From: Porticoccaceae bacterium | Lineage (GTDB): Bacteria; Pseudomonadota; Gammaproteobacteria; Pseudomonadales; Porticoccaceae | DNA length: 46,519 nt | Reading direction: 5' to 3' | Assembly: GCA_018654575.1 (NCBI GenBank) | Contig: JABILI010000023.1 | Coordinates: forward strand, 1 to 46,519 | In this document: positions 7,069 through 14,274 of the stretch, in pieces | Layout of the letters: every line of letters starts with the position of its first letter | How positions within the stretch are numbered: position 1 is the stretch's first letter | Program-made: the position numbers and the translations under genes | The notes under the pieces: model-generated | What the model was told of the DNA's origin: nothing | Databases searched by the model: none | The model's input: the letters and a program-made list of their open reading frames with translations, nothing else

Positions 7069-8166
7069 ATGCTCAAGTACTTCTTACTAATACTGCTACT
7101 GCCGCTGACAACCGTCCAGGCTCACCACTCCCGCACCGCCTTCGACCTTGATACCGAGATCAGCGTTAAAGGTACGGTGATGGCCATGCGATGGAGGAAT
7201 CCACACGTCAGGTACGTTCTTGAGGTAGTCAATGAAAAAGGCGTCAATGAAATCTGGGCCTTCGACGGCTCTGCCATCGTCGACCTGGTCAAAAATGGGT
7301 GGATGGAAGATACCATTAAAGTCGGCGATGAAGTCACGTTCAAGGTATTCCCCAACCGTAAAAATGCGCAGCGCCGCCCGGAAAAAAAATCAGGTTTGTA
7401 CAATCGGGTAATCCTCGCCGATGGTACCTCTCTTCCACCCGTTGGAGGTGCAGAAACACCAACGCCTGTAACAGCCGGCGAGAGCGATGATACCAGCAAA
7501 GAAAAGACGAATGTATTCGGCGAATACGGCGTAACTACTTCCAAAGATTTCAGCGGTACTTGGGAATACTACCTGACTCTGGATGAAATCCTCGTCTTGG
7601 GTATGGGCTTAACCCACCCATGGCCACTGTCACAGAAAGGACAAGAAAATTACGCGGCCTATGATTCTAAAGATGACCCCGCATTTACCTGCCAGGAATA
7701 CGGAGCACCGCAAATCATCTTCGATGTGTATGCCCGGAACTGGACTCGCCATGAGGATCGTATCGTAGTCAAAACAGAAGGCAAGGAAACCGAACAGCGT
7801 GTTATATGGCTTGATGGCCGTAACAAGCCGGCTGACTACAGACCCAACCCGGTAGGTTTTTCCAGCGGTAGGTTCGATGAGTTTGGCAGCCTGATTGTTG
7901 AAACCACTGGGTTTCCGGCCACTCGCTGGGGTATAGATTATGGACTGGATTCAAGTACCCAAAAGAAGCTGACCGAGCGCTACACGCTGACCAACGGCAG
8001 GAAACTGGGCGGCACCAGAATGTTCGTAGAAGCGCTGGTAGAGGACCCGGTATATCTGGCGAGACCATTTTCGATACACGGTGTCTACAACCTCACTGAT
8101 AAACGTGAATTTCCCACCGCAAACTGCGATCCCGAAACTGCCAGCGCGCACCTTGAATATGAGTAA
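7069..8166 (+). CDS. Exported DUF6152-type protein, paralogue 3
   Basis: This 365-residue protein is the same length as its upstream neighbour. The signal peptide ends at Ala18 (..TTVQA), leaving His-His-Ser. The motif WRNPH ends at His46, again 27 residues after the first His. N-terminal domain features include VKGTVMAMRWRNPH, VKNGWMEDTIKVGDEVTF and LADGTSLP. A Thr/Glu-rich linker leads to the second domain with FSGTWEYY, ARNWTRHEDRIVV, VIWLDGRNKPADYRP and the tail CDPETASAHLEYE. Two mature cysteines match those of the other copies. A GAGG ribosome site lies seven bases before the ATG. No biochemical role is established to my knowledge for this type. Confidence 0.78.
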   Translation: MLKYFLLILLLPLTTVQAHHSRTAFDLDTEISVKGTVMAMRWRNPHVRYVLEVVNEKGVNEIWAFDGSAIVDLVKNGWMEDTIKVGDEVTFKVFPNRKNAQRRPEKKSGLYNRVILADGTSLPPVGGAETPTPVTAGESDDTSKEKTNVFGEYGVTTSKDFSGTWEYYLTLDEILVLGMGLTHPWPLSQKGQENYAAYDSKDDPAFTCQEYGAPQIIFDVYARNWTRHEDRIVVKTEGKETEQRVIWLDGRNKPADYRPNPVGFSSGRFDEFGSLIVETTGFPATRWGIDYGLDSSTQKKLTERYTLTNGRKLGGTRMFVEALVEDPVYLARPFSIHGVYNLTDKREFPTANCDPETASAHLEYE

Positions 8167-8220
8167 CCACCCGCGCGTGCCAAATACCCTGCGGAGGTGC
8201 CTTCAGTGTAATGCCCCATG

Positions 8221-8247
8221 GGTTACGCACCCCTGCAGCGCGTAACC
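8221..8247. other. Inverted repeat downstream of DUF6152-3
   Basis: GGTTACGC (8221-8228) and GCGTAACC (8240-8247) are perfect inverted arms around an 11-nt loop, 54 bp past the DUF6152-3 stop. There is no T-run, so it may be an RNA-stabilising hairpin or a protein-binding dyad rather than a terminator. Confidence 0.4.
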
Positions 8248-8373
8248 AGGCAGTACATCTCGCTCCGTGTAGTTAGTATTAAAATCATTTACATCGACCT
8301 AAGAGTTACACCTTGAATGCCCCTAAGACCTTAAGACAGCATCTTTTTGGCAGTGATATTGTCTTGTGCATAT

Positions 8374-8433
8374 ATTTGTTAACACGTTACATTGTTTTTC
8401 GCTCAATCATTTGTTAACATGTTACATTGTTTT
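8374..8433. promoter_or_regulatory. Two 25-bp direct repeats upstream of hpaE (candidate operator)
   Basis: Copies at 8374-8398 and 8409-8433 are identical except for one C/T difference, with a 35-bp period. Each contains TTGTTAACAYGTTACATTG. The core holds the palindromes TGTTAACA and, in copy 2, TAACATGTTA. Copy 2 ends 23 bp before the hpaE start, so a bound protein would block or recruit polymerase for the hpa genes. The motif differs from the one near the IclR gene, which points to a second regulator not encoded in this window. Confidence 0.6.
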
Positions 8434-8456
8434 GAGTTTGATCCTTGGAGTCGCTC

Positions 8457-9974
8457 ATGTCCGAATTTTCAGAAAACATAAGCAGGGCTAATCAGTATCT
8501 GCAACCGTTCAAAGCCACGACCACAGGGCATTTCATTAATGGCCGAGTAGTGTTGCCCGCGGGAGCTGCCACCTATGACAACACAACTCCAGTCGATAAC
8601 AGCTCTCTGGGCTCTGTGGTAGCTGGGACAGCCGCAGATGTGGACCGAGCCTGTGAAGCCGCAGAGGCAGCATTTGCCGATTGGCGCGACCTCCCCGGTG
8701 CCGAACGGAAGAAAGTATTGAATCAATTTGCCGACAAAATTGTTGAGCATGCCGACGAAATTGCACTGGTGGAGTCCATGGACTGTGGTCAGCCTATTCG
8801 CTTTATGAAACAAGCCGCAATTCGCGGTGCAGCAAACTTCCGCTTCTTTGCTGACAAAGCTCCTGAAGCACAAAACGGTTTATCCTTGCATCAGGAAGAG
8901 CACACTAACTACACCATTCGCAGCCCAATTGGCCCTGTGGGAATTATTACCCCTTGGAACACGCCTTTCATGCTTGCCACCTGGAAAATTGCGCCAGCAC
9001 TGGCTGCCGGCTGCACCATTGTGCACAAGCCTGCTGAGTTGACGCCTTTGAGCGCAATGCTATTGGCTAATATTAGCAAAGAGGCAGGGTTACCCGACGG
9101 GGTTTGGAACACTATTAATGGATTGGGAGAAGAAGCCGGAAAGCGGCTCACCGAACACCCTGCAATAAAGGCTGTGGGGTTGGTGGGCGAAGGAGCAACT
9201 GGCAGCCATATCATGCGCCAGGGAGCGGAGACATTGAAACGCGTGCACTTTGAGTTGGGTGGCAAAAACCCGGTGATCGTATTTGACGATGCCGACTTCG
9301 ATCGCGCCCTGGATGCCGTCGTATTTATGATCTACAGTCTTAATGGCCAGCGTTGTACTTCGTCGAGTCGCTTATTGATACAAAGTGGTATTAAACAAAA
9401 ATTCATCGATGCCCTGGAGCAACGGATAAAGATCCTGCGAGTTGGTCATCCGCTCGACCCGGACACCGAGGTGGGACCACTTGTCCATACGGGCCACTAT
9501 GAAAAGGTGATGAGCTATATGGATATTGCTCGAAAAGACGGGGCGACCATTGCTGCAGGAGGTGAGCGCAGAGAAGATTTAGGAGCGGGCAACTATATAG
9601 CCCCTACGCTTTTCACCCAGGCTACAAACAACATGCGCATTGCCCAGGAAGAGATTTTTGGCCCGGTTCTTACCGCTATATCCTTCGACACCGAAGAGCA
9701 AGCTATTGAGATTGCGAACGATACTATCTACGGCTTGGCCGGCTATATCTGGACAGAGAACACGGGCCGTGCAATGCGCATGGCCAGACAGGTAGAATCC
9801 GGCATGCTATGGATAAACTCAGAGAACAATCGCAACCTCCCCTCTCCGTTTGGCGGCGTCAAAATGTCCGGCATCGGTCGCGATGGCGGCGATTTCAGTT
9901 TCGACTTCTACATGGAAACAAAGAATATCTGTGTCGCTCATGGCACTCACAAAATCCCAGTTTTAGGGCGCTAG
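8457..9974 (+). CDS. hpaE: 5-carboxymethyl-2-hydroxymuconate semialdehyde dehydrogenase
   Basis: This 505-residue NAD-dependent aldehyde dehydrogenase oxidises the semialdehyde made by HpaD to 5-carboxymethyl-2-hydroxymuconate. The active-site Glu is in FELGGKNP and the nucleophile Cys in LNGQRCTSSSR. The stretch SGIGRDGGDFSFDFYMETKN and the C-terminal HKIPVLGR follow the HpaE pattern. The frame could start at a TTG at 8445, but TTGGAG there is better read as the ribosome site for the ATG at 8457. It is the first gene of the rightward hpa operon. The usual nucleotide-binding FTGxTxTG motif reads LVGEGATG here, an unusual replacement. Another muconate-type semialdehyde substrate cannot be excluded. 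Confidence 0.88.
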   Translation: MSEFSENISRANQYLQPFKATTTGHFINGRVVLPAGAATYDNTTPVDNSSLGSVVAGTAADVDRACEAAEAAFADWRDLPGAERKKVLNQFADKIVEHADEIALVESMDCGQPIRFMKQAAIRGAANFRFFADKAPEAQNGLSLHQEEHTNYTIRSPIGPVGIITPWNTPFMLATWKIAPALAAGCTIVHKPAELTPLSAMLLANISKEAGLPDGVWNTINGLGEEAGKRLTEHPAIKAVGLVGEGATGSHIMRQGAETLKRVHFELGGKNPVIVFDDADFDRALDAVVFMIYSLNGQRCTSSSRLLIQSGIKQKFIDALEQRIKILRVGHPLDPDTEVGPLVHTGHYEKVMSYMDIARKDGATIAAGGERREDLGAGNYIAPTLFTQATNNMRIAQEEIFGPVLTAISFDTEEQAIEIANDTIYGLAGYIWTENTGRAMRMARQVESGMLWINSENNRNLPSPFGGVKMSGIGRDGGDFSFDFYMETKNICVAHGTHKIPVLGR

Positions 9975-10010
9975 CCACATAGGCACTATTTCACATTACG
10001 GAGATTCATT

Positions 10011-10862
10011 ATGGGTAACATAGCTTTAGCAGCAAAAATAACCCACGTGCCATCCATGTATCTTTCCGAGTTAGACGGCCCGAATAAGGGTTGTCGTGAA
10101 GCTGCAATTAAGGGGCACAAGGAAATTTCCCGGCGCTGCCGCGAGCTAAGTGTTGATACAATTGTGGTCTTCGACACCCACTGGCTGGTGAACTCTGGCT
10201 ACCATATTAATAATGCGGCACACTTCAAAGGCTGTTACACCAGCAACGAACTACCTCATTTCATTAAAAATATGGACTACGAATACGACGGCAACACAGA
10301 GTTAGGCGAGAGTATCGCCCAGGCAGCTATCGAGGCGGGCGTGCACACCAGGGCGCACTCCGACACTACCCTTCCATTAGAATATGGAACTCTCGTCCCC
10401 ATGCGCTATATGAATGAGGATCGCGCTTTCAAAATTATCTCTGTCTCTGCTCTATGCACAGTGCACGATTTGGAATCCAGTGCTCTACTGGGGCAGGCGG
10501 TACGCAAAGCCGTAGAGGAAAACTACGACGGGAACGTTGCCGTATTCGCCTCTGGCTCACTATCTCATCGCTTCGCTCAAAATGGCGTCACAGACCAATA
10601 CTCATTTAAAGTCTGGTCACCCTTCTTACAAGCAATGGATGAGCGCGTCGTGAAGATGTGGGAGAACGGGGAATGGGAAACCTTTACAGCCCTATTGCCA
10701 GAGTATGCGGATAAATGCCATGGCGAGGGCTTCATGCATGACACTGCCATGCTACTCGGTTGCCTCGGATGGGATAAATATCAGGGAAAAGTAGAGGTTG
10801 TCACACCCTATTTCGGCAGTTCGGGTACCGGCCAGATAAACGCTATCTTTCCAGTAAAATAA
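10011..10862 (+). CDS. hpaD: 3,4-dihydroxyphenylacetate (homoprotocatechuate) 2,3-dioxygenase
   Basis: This 283-residue class III extradiol dioxygenase opens homoprotocatechuate next to its hydroxyls, giving 5-carboxymethyl-2-hydroxymuconate semialdehyde. Similarity to E. coli C HpaD is very high from the first residues (ALAAKITHVPSMYLSEL). The metal ligands can be placed: His12 (ITHVPS), His57 (FDTHWLV) and Glu239 (CHGEGFMHD). EYGTLVPMRYMNED and FASGSLSHRF are further conserved blocks. GGAG precedes the ATG. It is only distantly related to the MhpB-type enzyme at 565-1524, so the locus has two ring-opening enzymes of different specificity. Confidence 0.95.
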   Translation: MGNIALAAKITHVPSMYLSELDGPNKGCREAAIKGHKEISRRCRELSVDTIVVFDTHWLVNSGYHINNAAHFKGCYTSNELPHFIKNMDYEYDGNTELGESIAQAAIEAGVHTRAHSDTTLPLEYGTLVPMRYMNEDRAFKIISVSALCTVHDLESSALLGQAVRKAVEENYDGNVAVFASGSLSHRFAQNGVTDQYSFKVWSPFLQAMDERVVKMWENGEWETFTALLPEYADKCHGEGFMHDTAMLLGCLGWDKYQGKVEVVTPYFGSSGTGQINAIFPVK

Positions 10863-10874
10863 GGAGCCCCACTG

Positions 10875-11255
10875 ATGCCACACTGTATATTGGAATACTC
10901 TGCGAATCTGGATGAATCTATTGATATTCCAGTACTTCTGAAAACACTCAGTGCAGCGGCTGTGGAGACCGAGTTGTTTCCGCTGGCAGGAATTCGCTGC
11001 CGCGCCCACCGATGCGAACACTTTCTAATCGCCGACGGGAACCCTAATTTTGGTTTCTTACATTTACAAATCAAAATCGGTGCAGGCCGATCAGACGAGG
11101 CTAAAAAGCAGGCTGCTGACAGTATCTTCGAGGCCCTGAATGCCTTTTTGCAACCGCTCTCTGATCGACAGGGGCTGGCGATATCCTTCGAAATGTCGGA
11201 ATTACCCGCCATACTGAAGTACAATAAAAATAACCTCCGCGACTATCTCCCATAG
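10875..11255 (+). CDS. hpaF: 5-carboxymethyl-2-hydroxymuconate delta-isomerase
   Basis: This 126-residue protein has the size and layout of the CHM isomerase (tautomerase superfamily, trimer). It starts MPHCILEYSANLDE, so the catalytic N-terminal Pro is exposed after Met removal. RCRAHRCEHFLIADGNPNFGF and the C-terminal SFEMSE strand are typical. It converts 5-carboxymethyl-2-hydroxymuconate to 5-oxopent-3-ene-1,2,5-tricarboxylate, the substrate of the missing HpaG. It begins 12 bp after hpaD with a strong AAGGAG ribosome site, so the two are co-expressed. Confidence 0.9.
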   Translation: MPHCILEYSANLDESIDIPVLLKTLSAAAVETELFPLAGIRCRAHRCEHFLIADGNPNFGFLHLQIKIGAGRSDEAKKQAADSIFEALNAFLQPLSDRQGLAISFEMSELPAILKYNKNNLRDYLP

Positions 11256-11288
11256 CCAGAGCAGGGGTTCACAAAAGGGCCAGACACT

Positions 11289-12092
11289 ATGTTAAGTGAT
11301 GCTGATATTGACAAAGCCGCGAACGATCTCCATCAAGCAGAGATCGACAGGAGGCAGATCGACCCGATTACGCTCACCCATCCAAACATGACTATGGATG
11401 AGGCCTATGCTATCCAGAAACAGTGGGTTGACCGCAAAGTATCCGATGGCCGACGGGTGATCGGTTATAAGATTGGACTCACATCCCGCGCCATGCAGAA
11501 TACAATGAAGATCGACCAACCAGATTACGGTGTGCTCTTGGATGACATGGTGTTCGAGGATGGCGCCGATATCGAGACGGCCCGCTTCAGCGATCCAAGA
11601 ATAGAAGTAGAACTTGCCTTCGTTCTGAAAGACCGTCTTGAAGGTGAGCATGTCACTATGTTCGATGTGCTCAACGCCACTGACTATGTAGTCCCGGCGC
11701 TGGAACTGATCTCAGCGCGCAGCCACCGGGTTCACCCGGAAACCGGATACACGCGTAAGATTTTCGATACCATCGCCGACAATGCCGCCAACGCTGGCAT
11801 TGTTATGGGTGGCCGCCCGATCAGGCCGCAAGAAATGGACTTACGATGGTGTGGTGCGCTCTGCTATGTCAACGGTGTATTGGAGGAGACCGGTTTGGCG
11901 GCCGGGGTTCTAAACCACCCCGCCAATGGGATATGTTGGGTGGCCAAACGATTCGCACCACACGGCATCGCGCTGGAGCCCGGCCAGGTTATATTGTCCG
12001 GCTCATTTATCAGGCCCATCATCGTCAAGGCCGGTGACACTGTTCACGCCGACTACGGCCCATTGGGCGGAATTTCCTGTCACTTCGTTTAG
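11289..12092 (+). CDS. hpaH: 2-oxo-hept-4-ene-1,7-dioate hydratase
   Basis: This 267-residue protein belongs to the hydratase/decarboxylase group (HpaH, MhpD, XylJ). It hydrates 2-oxohept-4-ene-1,7-dioate to the 4-hydroxy acid used by HpaI. Family signatures are GYKIGLTSRAMQ, YGVLLDDMVF, the metal-binding acids in PRIEVELAFVL and the late LEPGQVILSGSF. It is spaced 33 bp from hpaF. Because HpaH and MhpD are homologous, this enzyme might also serve a product of the MhpB-like branch, although the surrounding hpa genes favour HpaH. Confidence 0.92.
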   Translation: MLSDADIDKAANDLHQAEIDRRQIDPITLTHPNMTMDEAYAIQKQWVDRKVSDGRRVIGYKIGLTSRAMQNTMKIDQPDYGVLLDDMVFEDGADIETARFSDPRIEVELAFVLKDRLEGEHVTMFDVLNATDYVVPALELISARSHRVHPETGYTRKIFDTIADNAANAGIVMGGRPIRPQEMDLRWCGALCYVNGVLEETGLAAGVLNHPANGICWVAKRFAPHGIALEPGQVILSGSFIRPIIVKAGDTVHADYGPLGGISCHFV

Positions 12093-12145
12093 TTTGCGCA
12101 ACTAAGCTTCCCTAGTGGCGACACTTTTCAGTAAGGTAACTAAGC

Positions 12146-12943
12146 ATGGACCTACCCATAAATTACTTTAAGCAGACTTTAAAGGGCGACCAACCACAGT
12201 ACGGATTGTGGATGGGCCTGCCCGACACCATTTGTGCCGAAATCGGTGCCAGCGCAGGTTTTGACTGGGTATTAATCGATGCTGAGCACGCGCCTTATAG
12301 TGTGCGCGATGTACACAATCATCTCCAAGTCATCGCCCCATATAACGTGCCCGCCATTGTTCGCCCCGCCGAGGGGCGCACTGCTCTGCTTAAACAACTG
12401 CTGGATGTCGGGGCGCAAACATTACTGGTACCCATGGTAGATAGCGCTGATCAGGCTAAACAACTTGTTCAGGATGTGCGCTACCCCCCCGATGGAATTC
12501 GGGGGCTAGGAACATCAATGTCCCGCGCCGCTCGCTGGAATCGTGTAGACAATTATTTGCACAGAGCTAACGAAGAAATCTGCCTCCTCGTGCAGGTAGA
12601 AACAAAAGTGGCTCTGCAAAATCTTGATGAGATCGTAGCCGTTGAAGGCATCGACGGGGTATTTATTGGACCCTCTGACTTATCTGCATCAATGGGTCAT
12701 ATCGGAAACCCAGGCCACCCCGATGTGGTCTCCGCCATTGAAAGCGGACTTGAAACCATACTCACCGCGGGTAAAGCGGCGGGAATTTTGGCAGTAGATG
12801 AAGCACTGGCTCGACGCTATGTGGAAAAAGGAGCTAACTTTGTCGGTGTGGGGGTAGATGCAGCGCTACTGAGTAATGCAACCCGTCAACTGGCCAACCA
12901 ATTCAAACAGGCGACATCAGATGGGGAACAAGCCGGATACTAG
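12146..12943 (+). CDS. hpaI: 4-hydroxy-2-oxoheptane-1,7-dioate aldolase
   Basis: This 265-residue class II (metal-dependent) aldolase of the HpcH/HpaI family splits 4-hydroxy-2-oxoheptane-1,7-dioate to pyruvate and succinate semialdehyde, the last step of the pathway. Visible signatures are FDWVLIDAEHAPYS, the metal ligand Glu in LVQVETKVAL and Asp in GVFIGPSDLSASMG. It ends the hpa operon. A succinate-semialdehyde dehydrogenase is not encoded nearby, so that product must be handled by a gene elsewhere. Confidence 0.92.
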   Translation: MDLPINYFKQTLKGDQPQYGLWMGLPDTICAEIGASAGFDWVLIDAEHAPYSVRDVHNHLQVIAPYNVPAIVRPAEGRTALLKQLLDVGAQTLLVPMVDSADQAKQLVQDVRYPPDGIRGLGTSMSRAARWNRVDNYLHRANEEICLLVQVETKVALQNLDEIVAVEGIDGVFIGPSDLSASMGHIGNPGHPDVVSAIESGLETILTAGKAAGILAVDEALARRYVEKGANFVGVGVDAALLSNATRQLANQFKQATSDGEQAGY

Positions 12944-12968
12944 TGGCTACCCAACTAGTGATCCTTTT
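12935..12968 (+). terminator. Possible weak terminator overlapping the hpaI stop
   Basis: GGATACTAGT (12935-12944) can pair with ACTAGTGATCC (12954-12964) with one bulge across a short loop, followed by TTTT. The hairpin includes the hpaI stop codon. The T-run is short, so this is tentative. Confidence 0.3.
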
Positions 12969-13355
12969 CGCCGGTTTGGGCCAAGAAAACTCTACTCTAC
13001 TATTTGCACAATCTTAGGATAAGTGGTCACTGGTGACCAGGATCTGGTACATACTTAAGAGCGCGTGGAGAAAGCCATCATCTTAACTAGCAGGTCTTTT
13101 AAGCCAAAAGCCCACCGACTGCAGTGAGCTACTCTATAAAACGATCATACGCTCACGAAATTTCAAGTAAGCTTAATGAAAGCGGTTACTGTGTTAAATA
13201 TACTGTTAAAGCAGGTTTAAATAGACGGTTTACAAAATGGCATAGCCTACGCCATAATAATATAACCCTGTTATCTGAAAGGGCTATACCGCAATAGCTC
13301 TATCATTTGCATAAAGCTAATCGTATAAAACTATAAAAATGAGGGTAGCTATTTA
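12944..13355. other. 412-bp gene-free region between hpaI and the SDR gene
   Basis: No coding frame with a start, ribosome site or recognisable product was found. The left part holds the possible hpaI terminator and a dyad at 13024-13039. From about 13140 onward the DNA is AT-rich with several GTTAAA repeats and probably carries the SDR/monooxygenase promoter. I could not place -35 and -10 boxes with confidence. Confidence 0.5.
13024..13039. promoter_or_regulatory. Dyad TGGTCACTGGTGACCA, GntR-like operator candidate
   Basis: Seven-base arms TGGTCAC and GTGACCA face each other across TG, and a second overlapping palindrome CTGGTGACCAG occupies 13030-13040. The TGGT..ACCA ends resemble operators of GntR-family regulators such as FadR. 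No GntR gene is in the window. It lies about 320 bp before the SDR start. Confidence 0.3.
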
Positions 13356-14246
13356 ATGAGAAGTTTTTCAAACAAGGTTGCGGTGATCACTGGTGCCGGA
13401 TCAGGCATGGGACGTTACCTAGCCATATTACTGGCAAAAGCTGGCGCTAATATCGCTATCTGCGAGATTAATGAAACGACTCTAACCGAAACTCACACCA
13501 TGATGGCAGACTATGGCGTTAGTATTTCCGCCCATGTTCTGGATGTTGCAGATAAAGCGGCCGTTGAGGCCCTACCCGCTGAAGTGCTAGAGCAACACGG
13601 ACAGGTGGACTTGGTCTTTAACAATGCGGGAGTCACCGTCGACTCTACCTTTGAGGGTATGTCTGAGACAGATTGGGATTGGGTAATGAACATCAACTTG
13701 CAGGGTGTTATTAATTCTACTCGCGCTTTCTTGCCGCACCTGCAACAACGGCCTGAAGCGGCCCTAATCAATACGTCCTCAATTTTTGGCATGATTACTG
13801 TACCCAATCAGTCGGTTTATCACACTGCAAAATTTGCTGTGCGCGGCTTTACAGAGTGCCTAGCCAAGGAACTCAAAGACAGTAACGTGCAAATACACTG
13901 CGTACACCCCGGCCACATTGGTACCAACATTGTCACCAATGCTCGTATGAATAAGCGCGAAGACGCCGTCAATCCAATGCAGCAAATGATGGGCAAGCTT
14001 ATAGGCGTAGGGACCACCCAGGAGGAAATGGCAGATTTCTTCCGCAATAACGGCATGCATCCGAGTCGAGCATCTAATATCATCCTGAAAGGTGTGCTTA
14101 AGAACCGTATGCGCATTTTTGTTGGTGCAGATGCCAAGCTTATGGATTTGTCGCAGCGACTGTTCCCTATGAACTATGACAGGGTATTTCCGCTGTTTCA
14201 GATACCTCTAACACTGATGAGAAATAAAAAGCCTTTAAACTACTAA
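13356..14246 (+). CDS. Short-chain dehydrogenase/reductase
   Basis: This 296-residue classical SDR has the cofactor motif TGAGSGMG (12-19), NNAG (89-92) and the catalytic Ser142-Tyr155-Lys159 set (NTSSIFG, YHTAK). Asp/Glu-rich CEINE at the end of strand 2 suggests NAD(H) rather than NADP(H). The chain is about 40 residues longer than a minimal SDR and has a C-terminal extension. It is 28 bp upstream of the flavin monooxygenase gene, an arrangement in which an alcohol is oxidised to a ketone and then to an ester or lactone. The substrate is unknown. Confidence 0.88.
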   Translation: MRSFSNKVAVITGAGSGMGRYLAILLAKAGANIAICEINETTLTETHTMMADYGVSISAHVLDVADKAAVEALPAEVLEQHGQVDLVFNNAGVTVDSTFEGMSETDWDWVMNINLQGVINSTRAFLPHLQQRPEAALINTSSIFGMITVPNQSVYHTAKFAVRGFTECLAKELKDSNVQIHCVHPGHIGTNIVTNARMNKREDAVNPMQQMMGKLIGVGTTQEEMADFFRNNGMHPSRASNIILKGVLKNRMRIFVGADAKLMDLSQRLFPMNYDRVFPLFQIPLTLMRNKKPLNY

Positions 14247-14274
14247 CGATAAAAATCGAGAGATAACTATAAAA

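Noticed and set aside
7122-7544. Leftward 140-codon frame
   Set aside because: Antisense to DUF6152-3, no ribosome site and no family features.
8274-8456. Mobile element or attachment site suggested by the 25-bp direct repeats
   Set aside because: The repeats are only 35 bp apart with no transposase, integrase or target duplication around them, so an operator array is more likely.
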